Of a stretch of 64,000 nt of DNA, positions 25,362 to 36,377 are shown piece after piece; positions within the stretch are counted from its first letter, which is position 1, and every line of letters begins with the position of its first letter. This stretch comes from Gnomoniopsis sp. IMI 355080 (lineage: Eukaryota; Ascomycota; Sordariomycetes; Diaporthales; Gnomoniaceae), in NCBI GenBank assembly GCA_027946555.1, contig JAPEVC010000021.1, forward strand, positions 170,114-234,113, given 5' to 3'. The notes beneath the pieces were generated by a model. The model was not told where the DNA came from and searched no databases. It saw only the letters and a program-made list of their open reading frames with translations. Both the position numbers and the translations under genes were made by a program.

Positions 25362-25697
25362 AGGGACCCTTGGATATGGGAGTGAGAATGTTACAGTGTC
25401 CATATTTTACTGCGCCCACAATGCGGCCCACGTTTTCAGTTTCCGTTAATGTGCATTACACGATGATGGAGCAAGAAGCAGCCCGTCAAGCAGTTCGATA
25501 GAGAACTTAATACAAGAATAAATAATGCCAATAAGGAGGTTCGACTTTGATTTGTGACATGTGAACGACACGTTTGACTGGATCTAGTGGCCTGTTCTGG
25601 GGGAGGGCTAAGCTCATGACTGCACGATGACAAGGTCGCGTCTGATAGAACTTAGTGGTTCATGCTATGATGTACGGAGGACTATGGGCACGTCTAT
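25362..25697. other. convergent intergenic 0.34 kb
   Basis: Holds the 3' ends of PMA1 (+) and the ABM-domain gene (-). No gene is seen. Confidence 0.6.
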
Positions 25698-26181
25698 CTA
25701 AGCAGGGACGACCACATCCTTTGAAGTATCGAGCTCCTCGGCACGGCGCAGGTCCATGGGCTTTTCCAGCAAGGGAATGACATATGGGTCAAAGGTCTTC
25801 CAGTAGGGGTTCTCGAGGTGGTACTTCTGGCTCTATACGTATGGCGGCAAATGGGTCGTCAGCTCGGGTTTGCTAGTCAGTTGACAATGGAGGTGAGAGA
25901 GGAAAGTACTTACGCTCTCTTGCTCGTAACGCTCGACCTGGATTGAGTGGTTGTGTCAGGAAATGTGTTTTCTGGTATATCCGGGCAGGGGAACGAGTAG
26001 AACAGTCAAGACGTACGATAGTGAAGTCGCGCGGATCCGAGGTGCTCTGCATGACGAACCAGGAGATGGTCTCCTTATCCTTGCTGTAGATGCGGCTGGC
26101 CTCGATGAGCTTAGCTTTCAGCTTGTCGACGGAGTCAGGCTCCGAGTTTGCGCGCAGGTGGACGGTGATTGTGTAGACCAT
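25698..26181 (-). CDS. ABM-superfamily (dimeric alpha/beta barrel) small protein
   Basis: Small protein resembling the antibiotic-biosynthesis-monooxygenase (ABM) fold, whose members are cofactor-free monooxygenases or proteins of unknown role; the substrate is not inferable. Exons: 26181-26017, 25937-25914 (24 nt), 25832-25698; 107 residues. Features: MVYTITVHLRANSEPDSVDK at the N terminus, helix KLIEASRIYSKD, strand ETISWFVMQS, then DPRDFTIVERYEQESSQ and KYHLENPYWKTFDPYV typical of the family. The third-exon acceptor is ambiguous: TATAG or a second AG six bases later, giving ESSQKYH or ESKYH. I prefer the first because related proteins carry SSQ before the conserved YH. There is no signal peptide, so it is probably cytosolic. 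Three tandem decamers lie just upstream. Confidence 0.82.
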
Positions 26182-26200
26182 TGTGAGGATTCTGTCATGT

Positions 26201-26230
26201 GGTCAGGCATGGGCAGGCATGGGCAGGCAT
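26201..26230. repeat. three tandem decamers GGGCAGGCAT
   Basis: Two perfect copies, preceded by one copy with a single G-to-T change, lie ~20 bases before the ABM gene ATG, within its presumed 5' leader. Confidence 0.85.
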
Positions 26231-26500
26231 GAAGGGAAGGGAGCACCAAGACGCTTACGGAAATGGGATGGAGTTTGGTGAAGTGGTGAGAGGGGGGTGG
26301 GTGATGGTGAGGACAAGACAAGATGGAAAGGTGGGGGAAAAGGCAAAGCTCCAAATGGGAGGTTGAGTTCTGGCAGAAGAGAGTCACCGCCTTCTCTCTG
26401 ATCCTGTGTCGCCCATGTTCACGCTCATACTCACGCTCATACTTGACGGTCTTGCTCACATGTGCGAGTAAAGTAAAGTGCGTGCATTAGCTAATAAGTG

Positions 26501-26533
26501 CGCACACACACGCACACACACACACACACACAC
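26501..26533. repeat. CA microsatellite with two CG interruptions
   Basis: A 33-base run of CA dinucleotides with CG at 26501 and 26511, in the divergent promoter region. Confidence 0.9.
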
Positions 26534-27024
26534 TGTGCCCACAGGCTGTCAAAATGCCTCATCAAAGTAAAAGGCCCGGGAGATGCATGCGTGTGGAGAC
26601 ATGCGCTGTTATTGGTCCCGTTAGTCTGTTAATAGTATGCTGGCAATGCTGGCAATGCTGCGCATCCGACGTGCATTTGCAGCACCTGGGACTGGGACCA
26701 TCTCGCAGGTTTACAATCTGTCAGCCCAGAATTGTCTCATACTGTCAGAAGTGTGCGGCGGCGGCGGATAAACAATCTGCCCCGCGGCAAGGCTGGCCGT
26801 AGACCAACACTGAACCAGGAACAAGGCTGAGCATAACCGGAGTCAATCTTGAGTGGCGAGGCTGGGGCGGTGTGCTGGCTAAGTACCTAGGTACTTAGGT
26901 ACCCAAGCTAGTATTGCCGTCGTGCGTCCAACATCAAACCAGCGTCTGCGTCACAAACGGCTCGCAGCATACTCAGGCACCCACAAGCTCGCTCCTCATC
27001 CAGCGGAGCCTGTCTCTTCACAAA

Positions 27025-28649
27025 ATGGAGCGTCGTGACATCCCGGGCTACTACTGGAGTACTCCTTATCCACCATCCCACCCTCTCGTCCAACTCAGAG
27101 CCTCTGCTGACTTGGTCCTCTCTCCCTCTTCCCGCTCTCAGACGAAGCGAAGCGCCGCTACTTCAAGATCGAGTCTGGCAACACAGCTCCAGCCAGCGCC
27201 TTCTACAACGCCACCAATGTCAACAAGCGCAAGCTGCAGGATGCAGTCCGTGACGAGGCGCGCAAACGCCACGAGGTGCTCGCCACCCACCTCAAGCCCG
27301 CCCGTGTCCTGAGCGACCCGCTGACGGGTGCGAGGCTGCTGCGTGAGATTGGACTCTACGACCCTGAGCTGCCCACCAAGAATTGGCTGTCCGCCCTACA
27401 GGCCAAGGGCGGCATTGTCTTTGGCAATGCTGGCGGACCCTCCATCGATTGCATGCTCGTCAATGGCCATGATACCATGAGCGGCATGGGCGTTGTGTAT
27501 GCGGGTACGTCTTGAACATGGCTGGCTCGACATGAGATGCAACCGCCGGCCATAGCTGACCATACAGCAGCCACGCATGGCGCCCGATACCTTCGTGCCA
27601 GCTATATACCAACCGATGAGAACGGAACTATCAACTTTGATGCTGACCCACTCGGACGCGCCAGTCGCGCATCCCGGATCCATACAGAGCCCTTCATCTT
27701 CAACAATATCACCTCTCTCTCCTACCACAAGTCCTCACACAGAATTCTTCAGACGGCGGATCAGGCTCGTATCACCATCTTCGAACCCGTCCTGTCGGCA
27801 CATTGCCCCAGGGCTCACGCCTTCACCAACGAATCTGGCCCTCATCCCGCTTGGCTTTTGGGCGAGACCCAGAGTAACATATCCATCACCTTGAATCCCA
27901 GCGACCTGTCTCTGCGCAGGAGTTGCGCCGCACCGCCGGCCCATGGCGGCTCTACCTTGTCCGCCATTGTCGCCACCGACCGCGGCATCATCAAGATCAT
28001 AGACTCTCACATGGCCTGGCTGGGGCCTAAACAACCTATCACGCCACAGCATGCCCAGCAGAATGCAATACCCTACGACGTCCTTTCTGTGGATTGGCAC
28101 CCGACCAGCCCCAATATCTGCTTCGCTGGCAACCGCAATGCCGACTTCTTCCGAATTGACATGAGGACACCACATGCGGGGCCTGGCTGGGACCGGTACC
28201 GACATCGCAGCGCAGCCGCGCACGTCCGCGCTATTGACGATTACCAGATCCTAATCGCCGGCCCCATGAACGCCATGGCTATCTACGACGTGCGCCGGAT
28301 GACAGCGGGCAAGCCTGGCAGGCGGGCCAAGGAGGCGCGGGCCGTGTGCACCATGCATGACTATGTTAATTCCGCTTACGTAGACATTGGCCTGGACATG
28401 ACTACCATTGCAGGCGAGTGTGTGGTGGCTGCAGCTACTAGCGCAGGCACGGTTGATGTGTTTAGCATGCGCACCGGAAAAAAGATGAACGTGGGCGCGT
28501 TGAGCCAGGTGGGCGTGGACGGCGTGGTGAAGTGCTTGCAGTGGGAGAAGATGCCCTGGGAGAACGAACCCAGTCTTTGGGCTGGCGTTGGAAACACGGT
28601 CACGAAGCTGAGCTTCGGACTGGATGAGCGTGAGGATGAGGACGGTTGA
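27025..28649 (+). CDS. DCAF4-like WD40 repeat protein
   Basis: Probable beta-propeller protein resembling DDB1/CUL4-associated factor 4, a substrate receptor of CRL4 ubiquitin ligases; the ligase role is inferred from family only. Exons: 27025-27058, 27142-27504, 27568-28649; 492 residues. The N terminus DIPGYYW joined by splicing to NEAKRRYFKIE is the hallmark of this family. The rest contains WD-like blades, e.g. VLSVDWHPTSPNICFAGNRN followed by ADFFRIDMR, MNAMAIYDVRR, and a last repeat near GVGNTVTKLSFGLD. Exon 3 begins at a CAGCAG tandem acceptor, so one Ala codon may be included or skipped. The acidic tail REDEDG ends at TGA 28647-28649. It is convergent with the bZIP gene downstream. 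Confidence 0.82.
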
Positions 28650-29254
28650 ATCGACTGCAGCGCTTGAACCCAACGTGGGTCGCCTCTCCAAAGTGTCCCT
28701 GATACCCGGTATGCTCGCCTCCTCGGTTGCTACGAGGAGAAGGGAGCACAATCTTCGTGAAAAACGAGACAAAAGGTGGATGTCGGCGTAATTGCTTTCC
28801 AAGTGTTGAGATACCCCCTTAAATTCAATTCCATCTATGAGCAACGCCGCCGTGTGCTACGCAATCCCAATGCGCTACTGTATCTCTGTCACGTTCTATC
28901 CGGAATGATGACCTGCCAGTGTTTTCTGCTCGAATATAGATCCGGGCCTTGCTAACCCGAATCGATGCCTTCGCCCAAGGCATACACCTCGCCAAATGCC
29001 CTTGTACATCTATTGGCTACGCTGGGTCACGCATATCGTGAAATCTAGCGTGGGGACCAAACAAAATCATTTCCCTCATGCCAAGCTCCCATACCAGTCA
29101 TAATCTACCACAAGCAAGTAATACACATCTCTCGCCCCCTGCCCCAGCTGGACGGCACCATATACTAAATTCAGGATCAAGGCAAGTGGCCTTTGCTCAA
29201 TGACATTCTACCACACCAACCATCCGTTTGTTGACCCTTCAAAAAAAAAAAGGG
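28650..29254. other. convergent intergenic 0.6 kb
   Basis: 3' regions of the WD40 gene (+) and bZIP gene (-). A run of 11 A lies at ~29241. No gene is seen. Confidence 0.6.
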
Positions 29255-31029
29255 TTAGCTCTCTCCCGGACCGGGCGGAGCGTTCCCATTTCGGCTTGCG
29301 CCGGCAGCGGCAGCAGAAACGGCCCCGTTACCACTGAACACTTTGCTGCCCTCTGTCCTCAATCCGTAGGTTCCGTCTAGCATTGGAAAAGTCCTCGCAA
29401 AGGCGTTGCCCAGCGTCCAGTTCTCGAGCCGGCGCAGGTGGCGCTCAAAGACTGGATTGATCATCAACTCGTCACTTTCCGGGCCTTGCAGCAGTGTGTC
29501 AGTATCCTCATATGGCCAGTTCAGGCTAAGCGTTGTGGTGAACGGGAGGAAAAAGTTTTCGAAAGGGAAGACGTCGGGTGGCGCATAGTCGCGTATCAGC
29601 TTCTCCCTCATTGCGGGAAAGGGAAGGTGGTCGATCCAAGCCGGGTGTTGGTGATAAAGCTGACTAGGAAGTGGGCGGACGAAATCTGGCAGCCGGTCGT
29701 AATTATCTTGCGAAGGGTCGATTTGCCATCGCATGATCAAAAACATGACATAGAGTACGGCGACGCGCTCAGGTAAACGGCTGATGTTGGGAAAGGTGTG
29801 GAGGATGTCAATGAACACTTTGGAGAGTGGATGGGCATCTCTCATTGGGTTGAGGAGGGACGACACGCTGGGGTAGCGAGGCCCGATGATCTCGTGGGAT
29901 GGAAAGCCCTCGGCTGCTCGCTGCTGTCTTTCGTTGAGGAAATCTAAAAGTAGACTGTCCAGTGGACAGGTCGGTGCGCAATTCTTGACGGGTATCGAAT
30001 GGTCCGACTGCCCTGACAAAGCCGGGTCAATTGCATGTTGCAAGGCCGGGTCGATGTTAATGCTGTGCATTTCATCGCGTGAGACACTGTTTAGTCGCTG
30101 GTACGGTGGGCTCGAACGAGTCGGCAGACCGTGCTGAATAGTTTGCTGGTGGTAGGCAGAGGGTTCGTACGATACTCCGTTGGACTTGGTCGGGCCCTTG
30201 GATTGATCGAGAAGGAAGCCAAGTCCCAGCCTCTCTGAACCCATTTCAAGACCATGGGCGAGCTCATGGCGTTGCTGGTCTAGTCTTTCCTTATAAGCCT
30301 GGCCTTGCGCAGCGATCGGACCACTGCTGGTCGAGGTGTTAGAATTCCACTGCGTGTATTGATCCGCGGTTGTTGGCGGAGATTCATGGTCCGCAGTCGA
30401 CGGTGTTGACATGTTGTGGGCCGTGGTAGATTGAGGACCTGGAGTCGAGTTTGAGGGCATGGGAATGAACGACTGGTTGGGGGATGGAAGAGCAGGCTGT
30501 TCAGACGGGGAGTGACTGATGATGGGCTGCATCATGGCCATGATGGTAGCCAGACGTTGTTTGATGTCGGCATTCTCAGCCTCGACAGCTTCCTTGGCCC
30601 TGAGAGCAGCCTGTAGCTCCTGGTAGGGCTTCTGGGAGGTGAGGTCTTGAATCTTGCGCTCGAGATTCTCAATTGTGAGCTTGGTTCGCTCCCTAATGGC
30701 TCGCTGAGCTTCACGGTCTGTAGCTTGATGTCAGGCACTGCGATCCCAAACCCATGGATACCATGTGCATATGATGAACGGAACATACCGTTTGCACGTT
30801 TCTTGGCCAGCTGTTCGGGAGTTAAATTGGCAACACCCCTCGAGCCTGGCATCGTCTTTCTCTTCTTAGGCTCCGGACCATTTGCGGAAGCCGGGGTCGA
30901 ATGACGAGATGCATCGTCGTGAGGGGGCACGCTGGTGTTGACCTCGACGGCAGGCCGCTCCCTCTTGACTGCGGACCCACGGCCAGAGGGCGCGGGGGAT
31001 GGCGCAGAGACGGCGTTGTGATTAGACAT
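29255..31029 (-). CDS. bZIP transcription factor with DUF3425 domain
   Basis: Nuclear DNA-binding regulator of the fungal bZIP/DUF3425 class; targets unknown. Exons: 31029-30789 and 30717-29255; 567 residues. Residues ~1-70 are disordered with a basic KKRK stretch (likely nuclear signal). The bZIP spans ~72-135: LTPEQLAKKRAN then, after the intron, DREAQRAIRERTK, followed by a leucine-zipper-like coiled coil ending near ENADIKQRLATI. A Pro/Ser/Gln-rich middle follows. The C-terminal DUF3425 region runs from about CPLDSLLLDFLNERQQRAAEG through LYVMFLIMRWQI and HPAWIDHLPFP to LRRLENWTLGN. The position normally occupied by the invariant Asn of the basic region aligns with Asp81, as in the RANDREAQRAIR subgroup. 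The intron falls exactly inside the DNA-contact helix. Confidence 0.9.
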
Positions 31030-32270
31030 GCTCCGGCCTCTGGCACGGCGAGGCTTTGACTGTGTACAAGTTAATCCGCGGAGAGGGTCTGTCTCTCATC
31101 TGCAGGCCGACTTCCGTCCCACCGCACTGGAAACCCGTGTCCGGTAGGCCAACTGGTCGTTGAATCTGGTGGCCTGCGGTTTTCTTGGTCTTAGCAGAGA
31201 AGCAAACAAGGACCGCCGTCCTCTGCGTCGAGCTGGCCACCAAGGCAGGGTCGGCGCCAGTGCGCCGTAGTCCTCCAACCCGTTGCGTCAAGAGTCGCAG
31301 ACCGGACGAGAGACCGGACACACAGGACCAAACAAGACAATGCGAACTGCCTGCTGGAGCAGAGTGGTACAGCGTCCAGCCGGCGTAAGTTTGAAAGCGA
31401 CCAGGGGTGTGTTACCGAATTTGGATCAATAGGCTGACTTGCATTTCCCCAACGAGTCGATTATCAGATCCTGGGGCGCACAGGCGTACCGAGGACTGGG
31501 CTGAGCGACTGACTGACACGAGCAGAGGAAGGAAAACGGCTTCGGTGTGGACTGTATGAAAATTATTCCCGGTCCTGACCAGAAGTCAGTGCGAGGAATG
31601 AATCAGATCTGGTTACAAAGCCGAGGTCAAAAACGAGCAGTCGAGTCAGAGTCCAGAGTCAGCATCTTGACAACCTAATGTATGGGAATCGCCCTTTTTT
31701 TAATTCTTTTTTTTTTTTTAACAAGACGGTGAAAATTTCAATTAGAGCTGTTTCCATTTCCACAATGCCCAGGGTTGCCTGTCTACCGAGTCCCAGACAA
31801 ATACGGTGAAATAGTTCGTCTTGTCCAAACGCAGCCGCTTAGCATAGCTACATTGGGTAGGTTAGGAAAAAAGAGTGCCGTTCGATAAGGCGGATAAGAC
31901 ATTGTGGGTCCTGGCTTGGGGCCAGTCTGTGGAGCCCCAATCCTTGTTGACTTGCTCTGCTCAGGAGTAGTCACAGTGTTGCCGAGCACGCCAGGAGAAT
32001 TTTCAAGGCCGGGGCGACGAGGTGGAGTCTTCTGTACCTACGGTATAGACACTGAGCATCTTTTAGCACCCCTGATCATCTCACATCGTCCCTTGTTCGT
32101 GACAAAAACCTGCCTTCTCTGTCGAACCAAGGACAGACGCCCATTTCGGACATGCTCATTTCCTGCAAAGACACGCTTCAGAAAGCCAGTCGAGTCTGTC
32201 TCGACAAGCCATAGCGCGCACTCCTCTCAAGTGCTCATTATCCCAAGCTTTCCTACAAGTCGGCCACTAC
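31030..32270. other. intergenic 1.24 kb, bZIP promoter side
   Basis: Upstream of the bZIP gene and downstream of NIC96, both minus strand. Contains T-rich tracts at 31694-31720. Short frames are seen on both strands but none is recognisable. The bZIP promoter and possibly a long 5' UTR lie at the left end. Confidence 0.5.
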
Positions 32271-35200
32271 TCAGTCCGCAGAAGCCCTGGCCAGCGCCTC
32301 CAGCAAACTAGACGGAAATCTGTATCGCAAATGGCTGGTGTACGCCGTGAGATCGAGACACATTTGCTTGAGCTGGGTCTGTAGCTCCCGTGACGTGCCT
32401 TCGTTGCCGGCATATTGACCTGTGAGAAGCCTCTCCCGTTGCTGTGTACAGCAAGCCACAGTCCACATGAGAAGGTTGCCCACGTTGGCTGACACTGACT
32501 GTGGCAACGCGTTGAATTTCGTCGCGTACGCTCGGATCGTCGTCGGGTCGCCCTTGGCTGCTAGCGGAAGGACATCGAGCTGTGTAATGCGCTGTAACAA
32601 CTGTTAGCATAGTCTACTGGCCATACGGCACAATGCGCCCGATGTTCTAGATCACTGACATCAAGACCTCCCATCCACTGCCCAGCAGCCACAAGACTCT
32701 TAATCTCCGCCATCTGCAGCAGCACGTTACAGGCAGTGCGATTGACATCCTGGATCTTGCTTCGAAACAGTCGATCGCTCTCGTACATCTGCATCATCGT
32801 CTTGGCCAACTCGATGGGGTCTTCAATAGCCGCCAGGCTGAGACTACTACCTGCCTGTGCGCCATCAAGCCGCGGCTTGACGGGGTCTAGACGCAGTTGT
32901 TCTCCTCCAGCTTCAAGAGAGATGGCCTCGCTGACGGCTCGGCTGATGATGTTCACCACTGTATCGTAGTCCTCCGCGAGATGGTACAGCAGCACCGCAT
33001 CCGTCGTCCGCCCGTTGTCGTTCGCGAATCGGGCTGCTTGGAGGGTGATGTTCCAGACCACATTGTCATCCCTCTGCAGATCCAACAAGGAGCCACGGTT
33101 CTCGATGATGCCAGGAATCCGCTGGCCATCTGGTCGAATGTCGCCAACCAATTTGCTGAACTCCCTCGTCTCCAATACGAGCTCTCGCAGGGCCTCGTAG
33201 CACAGCTGTACCTGCTCCTTGGCATTCTCCGGGCTGGGGTCATCTTGGTTGAGGCACATCAGAACAATGTAGTCGACGGCGGCGGCCACATTAGCAGCTC
33301 GGAAGTCGCGTGTGTAATATCCCAGCATCCGGCCGAAAGCGATTTGTGGTAGACCGCGAGTACTATGGGACAGCAACTCGTTGGTCATACCATCCGAAGC
33401 TCGTAGCAGACCATAGTATTCGAGGGCAATCGCAAAATGCACTGCATCCACATATGCGAAAGAGTACAAGTATGCAATAGCCTGCTCGAACATACCACAG
33501 AGAATTTGCATGAAAAAGAACATGCCGAAGTTGCCATTAGCGTCATCGAGATTGTTCTTTGGGAAGTACTTCTGGCCAACCTCCTTGATAGTAGCTTGCA
33601 CTTCAGACAGACCAAATGTCTCGCCCGCAATCTCGACTGATCGATCGCCTTCACGAGCCAGATTGAACTGTAGCCATATCCAGTCGTTCACATCTGCGTT
33701 GAATCCCTCAAAACTTCGGTTGGCTAGATCACAGCGACCAATGATTTTGTAGCAAGCAGCACGGAAGGGGTCGATGGTGTTATCGTGAGCGTTGCGGATA
33801 CGCTGACTGTACTCGGTGTTGCAACGATCCTGAAGCTGCCTCTTCAAGCGCCGTTCTTCGGTCGCGTAGCTGTTTATGAAGCCAGGGAAGGATCGATCAA
33901 TAGCCCTGAACAGGTTCTGATTGTCATTGACGTACTGGACCGCTTCGGTGACATGGCCTGATCGCAGGAGATAGAAGATGACGGCCCATACGAATTCCTG
34001 CTCCTCTCCTGACTTGATGGACTGCAGAGCAGATATTTCAGGAGCAAGGTGCTTGTTCGTGTTCAAGAGACGGACGTAAGCCTTGATCTTGTTGAGCACA
34101 TCGGGCCTGCCACCGAGTTGCGCCTGGTGAGGATTCTTTGTGATCTGTTGCTCAACCATATCCATAAACTTTCTCTCCAAGAACTTGCTGGCGCCGGCTA
34201 GGATGCGTTTTCGAACCGCGATTGTGTGAGCTGAATTTGAGTTTGGATCCAAGTAGGAGCTGGCGTACTGTCGTTCGTGGGCTGTAGCATCTTCCGCGTC
34301 TGGGTTCTCGCCGACGATGTCCATCATGGCGCTATATGCATCCGCAAGCTGCTCCGCGTGCCGATCGCCAGACTTTGCCGCGATGCCACCTAGTTCGTTA
34401 AGGATGGGATACGGCGAGCCCTGTTGACGGGCATCGTTTAGGTTGTGGACCTTTTCTGCCAGTCTCAACTGCTTATCGCGAGTAAAGCGATCGTCGCCCA
34501 CGATGCCTCCATTCAGGGCTCCGCTTCCATTAGCACCGCCGACATCTGCGAATTGCGAAGTATGAGATCCGATTCTGCTAGGTGTACCAATCACAGACTT
34601 GCCGAGAGCAGATCGTCCGAACGCACTGCCTCGTGCGGTCGACCGCCCAGGGCTCGAGGGCCGCGGGCCCTTTCTCCGAGAATGACCAAATTGCCCTGAG
34701 TTGCCTCCGTCTGGCAGGCCGGTAGTCTGCTTTGGTGTGATGCCAAAGTGTTGATATATTCGCTTCCGCTGCGCCTCCCACTCCATTGTGACATTGTCCT
34801 CCAAGAAGGCATCGAAGTCCCGTACAGACCTCTCCAAGCCGTCCGCAATCATGCTCAGTGTGGTCTTGTTCTGCAGATTGGAGAGATACGTCTCAACATC
34901 GACCTCGCCCTGTGGGCTGGTGTGTGCTGTGCGGTCGAATCTAGAGGACTGGAAACCAAGGGAACCCAAGTCGCGCACTGCTGAGCCAGGCTCAATGCCC
35001 GAAGCAGCGAGGAGATAGTGTGTGTTTCTTGCTGCAGTGCGCTCTCCGTCGGGCTTACGGGAGCCAAGCTTCTTTAAGCGCTGTCGCAGGTCACCTAGAC
35101 CCAGCTGAAGAGCAGGGAGATCGTCGAGCATGGCATCGTCACCGTCGGGCTGCTGCCGCTTGGTCTTTGCGAGAAGGCTATCGAAAAAGGCGCCAGTAGG

Positions 35201-35656
35201 AGGAGCGGAAGTGGTCGGGTTCGCGGGGTTGGGATTGACGGTGCTGCCAAACAGGCTGCCGCCGAGCAGGCTTGCGCCGGGGGCAGCAGTAGACGTGTTG
35301 GACTGTGTATTAGCAGGGTCGAACAGTGCTCCCTTGCCGAATACACTGCCACCAGAGGCGGACGTGGTCGTCGGGCCAGCATTGCCAAATAAGCTTCCGC
35401 CGGTGCTGGCTTGAGGTTGGGAGGTGTTGGCTGAAGGTTGCGAGGTGCTGCCCAGGTTCCCGAACAATCCTGTGCCCGCTGGCTTGGTGGTGCTCGTACC
35501 AAAGTTTCCAAAGAGGCCACCGCCTTGTGTGGCTCCAGCGGTTGTGTTGTTGGTGGCGCCTGTGTTCAAGTTGCCAAACAGGCCTCCTCCGGTTGCTGTG
35601 GCATTGGTACCAGAAGTTGCAGCCCCAGCTGAGGCAGGGGCGCCAAAGAGGGACAT
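32271..35656 (-). CDS. NIC96: nucleoporin NIC96/NUP93 with N-terminal GLFG-like repeats
   Basis: Scaffold nucleoporin of the nuclear pore inner ring; in Chaetomium and yeast it links the Nsp1-Nup49-Nup57 channel complex and Nup188/Nup192. Exons: 35656-32660 and 32591-32271; 1105 residues, close to the Chaetomium protein. The first ~150 residues are Gly/Thr/Asn-rich with six xFG units (GGGLFGNL, GGGLFGNF, GTGLFGNL, GGSLFGNA, GGSVFGKG, GGSLFGST). A linker follows with helical stretches (TGAFFDSLLAKTKRQ and LPALQLGLGDLRQRLKKLG) expected to hold the R-type binding motifs. The remainder is the all-helical solenoid, including LEYYGLLRASD and DPIELAKTMMQMYES. I chose Met 35656 because MSLFGAP is the typical FG-nucleoporin start. 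The frame stays open 55 codons upstream, but that sequence is atypical. Confidence 0.95.
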
Positions 35657-36377
35657 GTTGGGTATAATGGTGATTGGAAGAGGACCAGAAGCAATTAGAA
35701 TGAAAAGACACGTCAATTGAACGCGTTGAGGGAAGAGGCAAAGCTCCTGGTGGAGGTAAGCCTTGTTGTTTACAACTTTGGAATCTTTGATAGGTTGGCT
35801 GGCGGAAAAGCAGGCGAACATTCAAAGCTGCACCTTGTCGTGGCAGGCATGTGTGAGCAGGGATATATTCCGCATCCAGGCAGGCCATACCTAAGTAGGT
35901 ACCTGGGTACCTAGGTAGATACTGTGCAGGCCCCTCTGCAAAGTGTCTGAACCTGAAATTCCTTCAGCAGTTCCACAAACATACCACAGTCGCCAACCAC
36001 CTGGTAACCATTTGTATGAACTGCATTGCAGAACGGCTGAATCTGCAGAAGCAACCCAAGAAGCTGGAAGAATTGATCTGATGAACAAAGCGCAACTTTT
36101 CAGGCACTTGCATCCCACGCAGCCGGGTCTGCAGTACTTGAACGACCAATCGACAAAAAAGAGTCTACGTCTTCATCTGCAAACCTGGGCAGAAAACTCC
36201 GGTCTAGTAATCAGTATTTCATTGCTCTCAATAAGCTGCGCCTGTGTGCTCTCTTCATTCAGTTGTTTGGTTGCCCCTTTTCACCCTTGATTATCTGTCA
36301 GGCCGAACCGCTACCAGTCCCCCATCCGTTTTCCTAACCATGACTCCATTTCCACCCACTCCCTAGGGCCCTGAACC
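35657..36377. other. intergenic 0.72 kb, NIC96 promoter side
   Basis: Upstream of NIC96 and downstream of the FGGY kinase gene. A dense TACCTAGGTA cluster lies at 35887-35917. No coding sequence is supported. Confidence 0.55.

Larger units (their letters stand above)
26182..27024. other. divergent intergenic 0.84 kb with simple repeats
   Basis: Divergent promoter region between the ABM gene (-) and the WD40 gene (+). Contains a decamer tandem repeat, a CA microsatellite and a TACCTAGGTA palindrome at 26884-26893. No coding sequence is supported. Confidence 0.6.
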
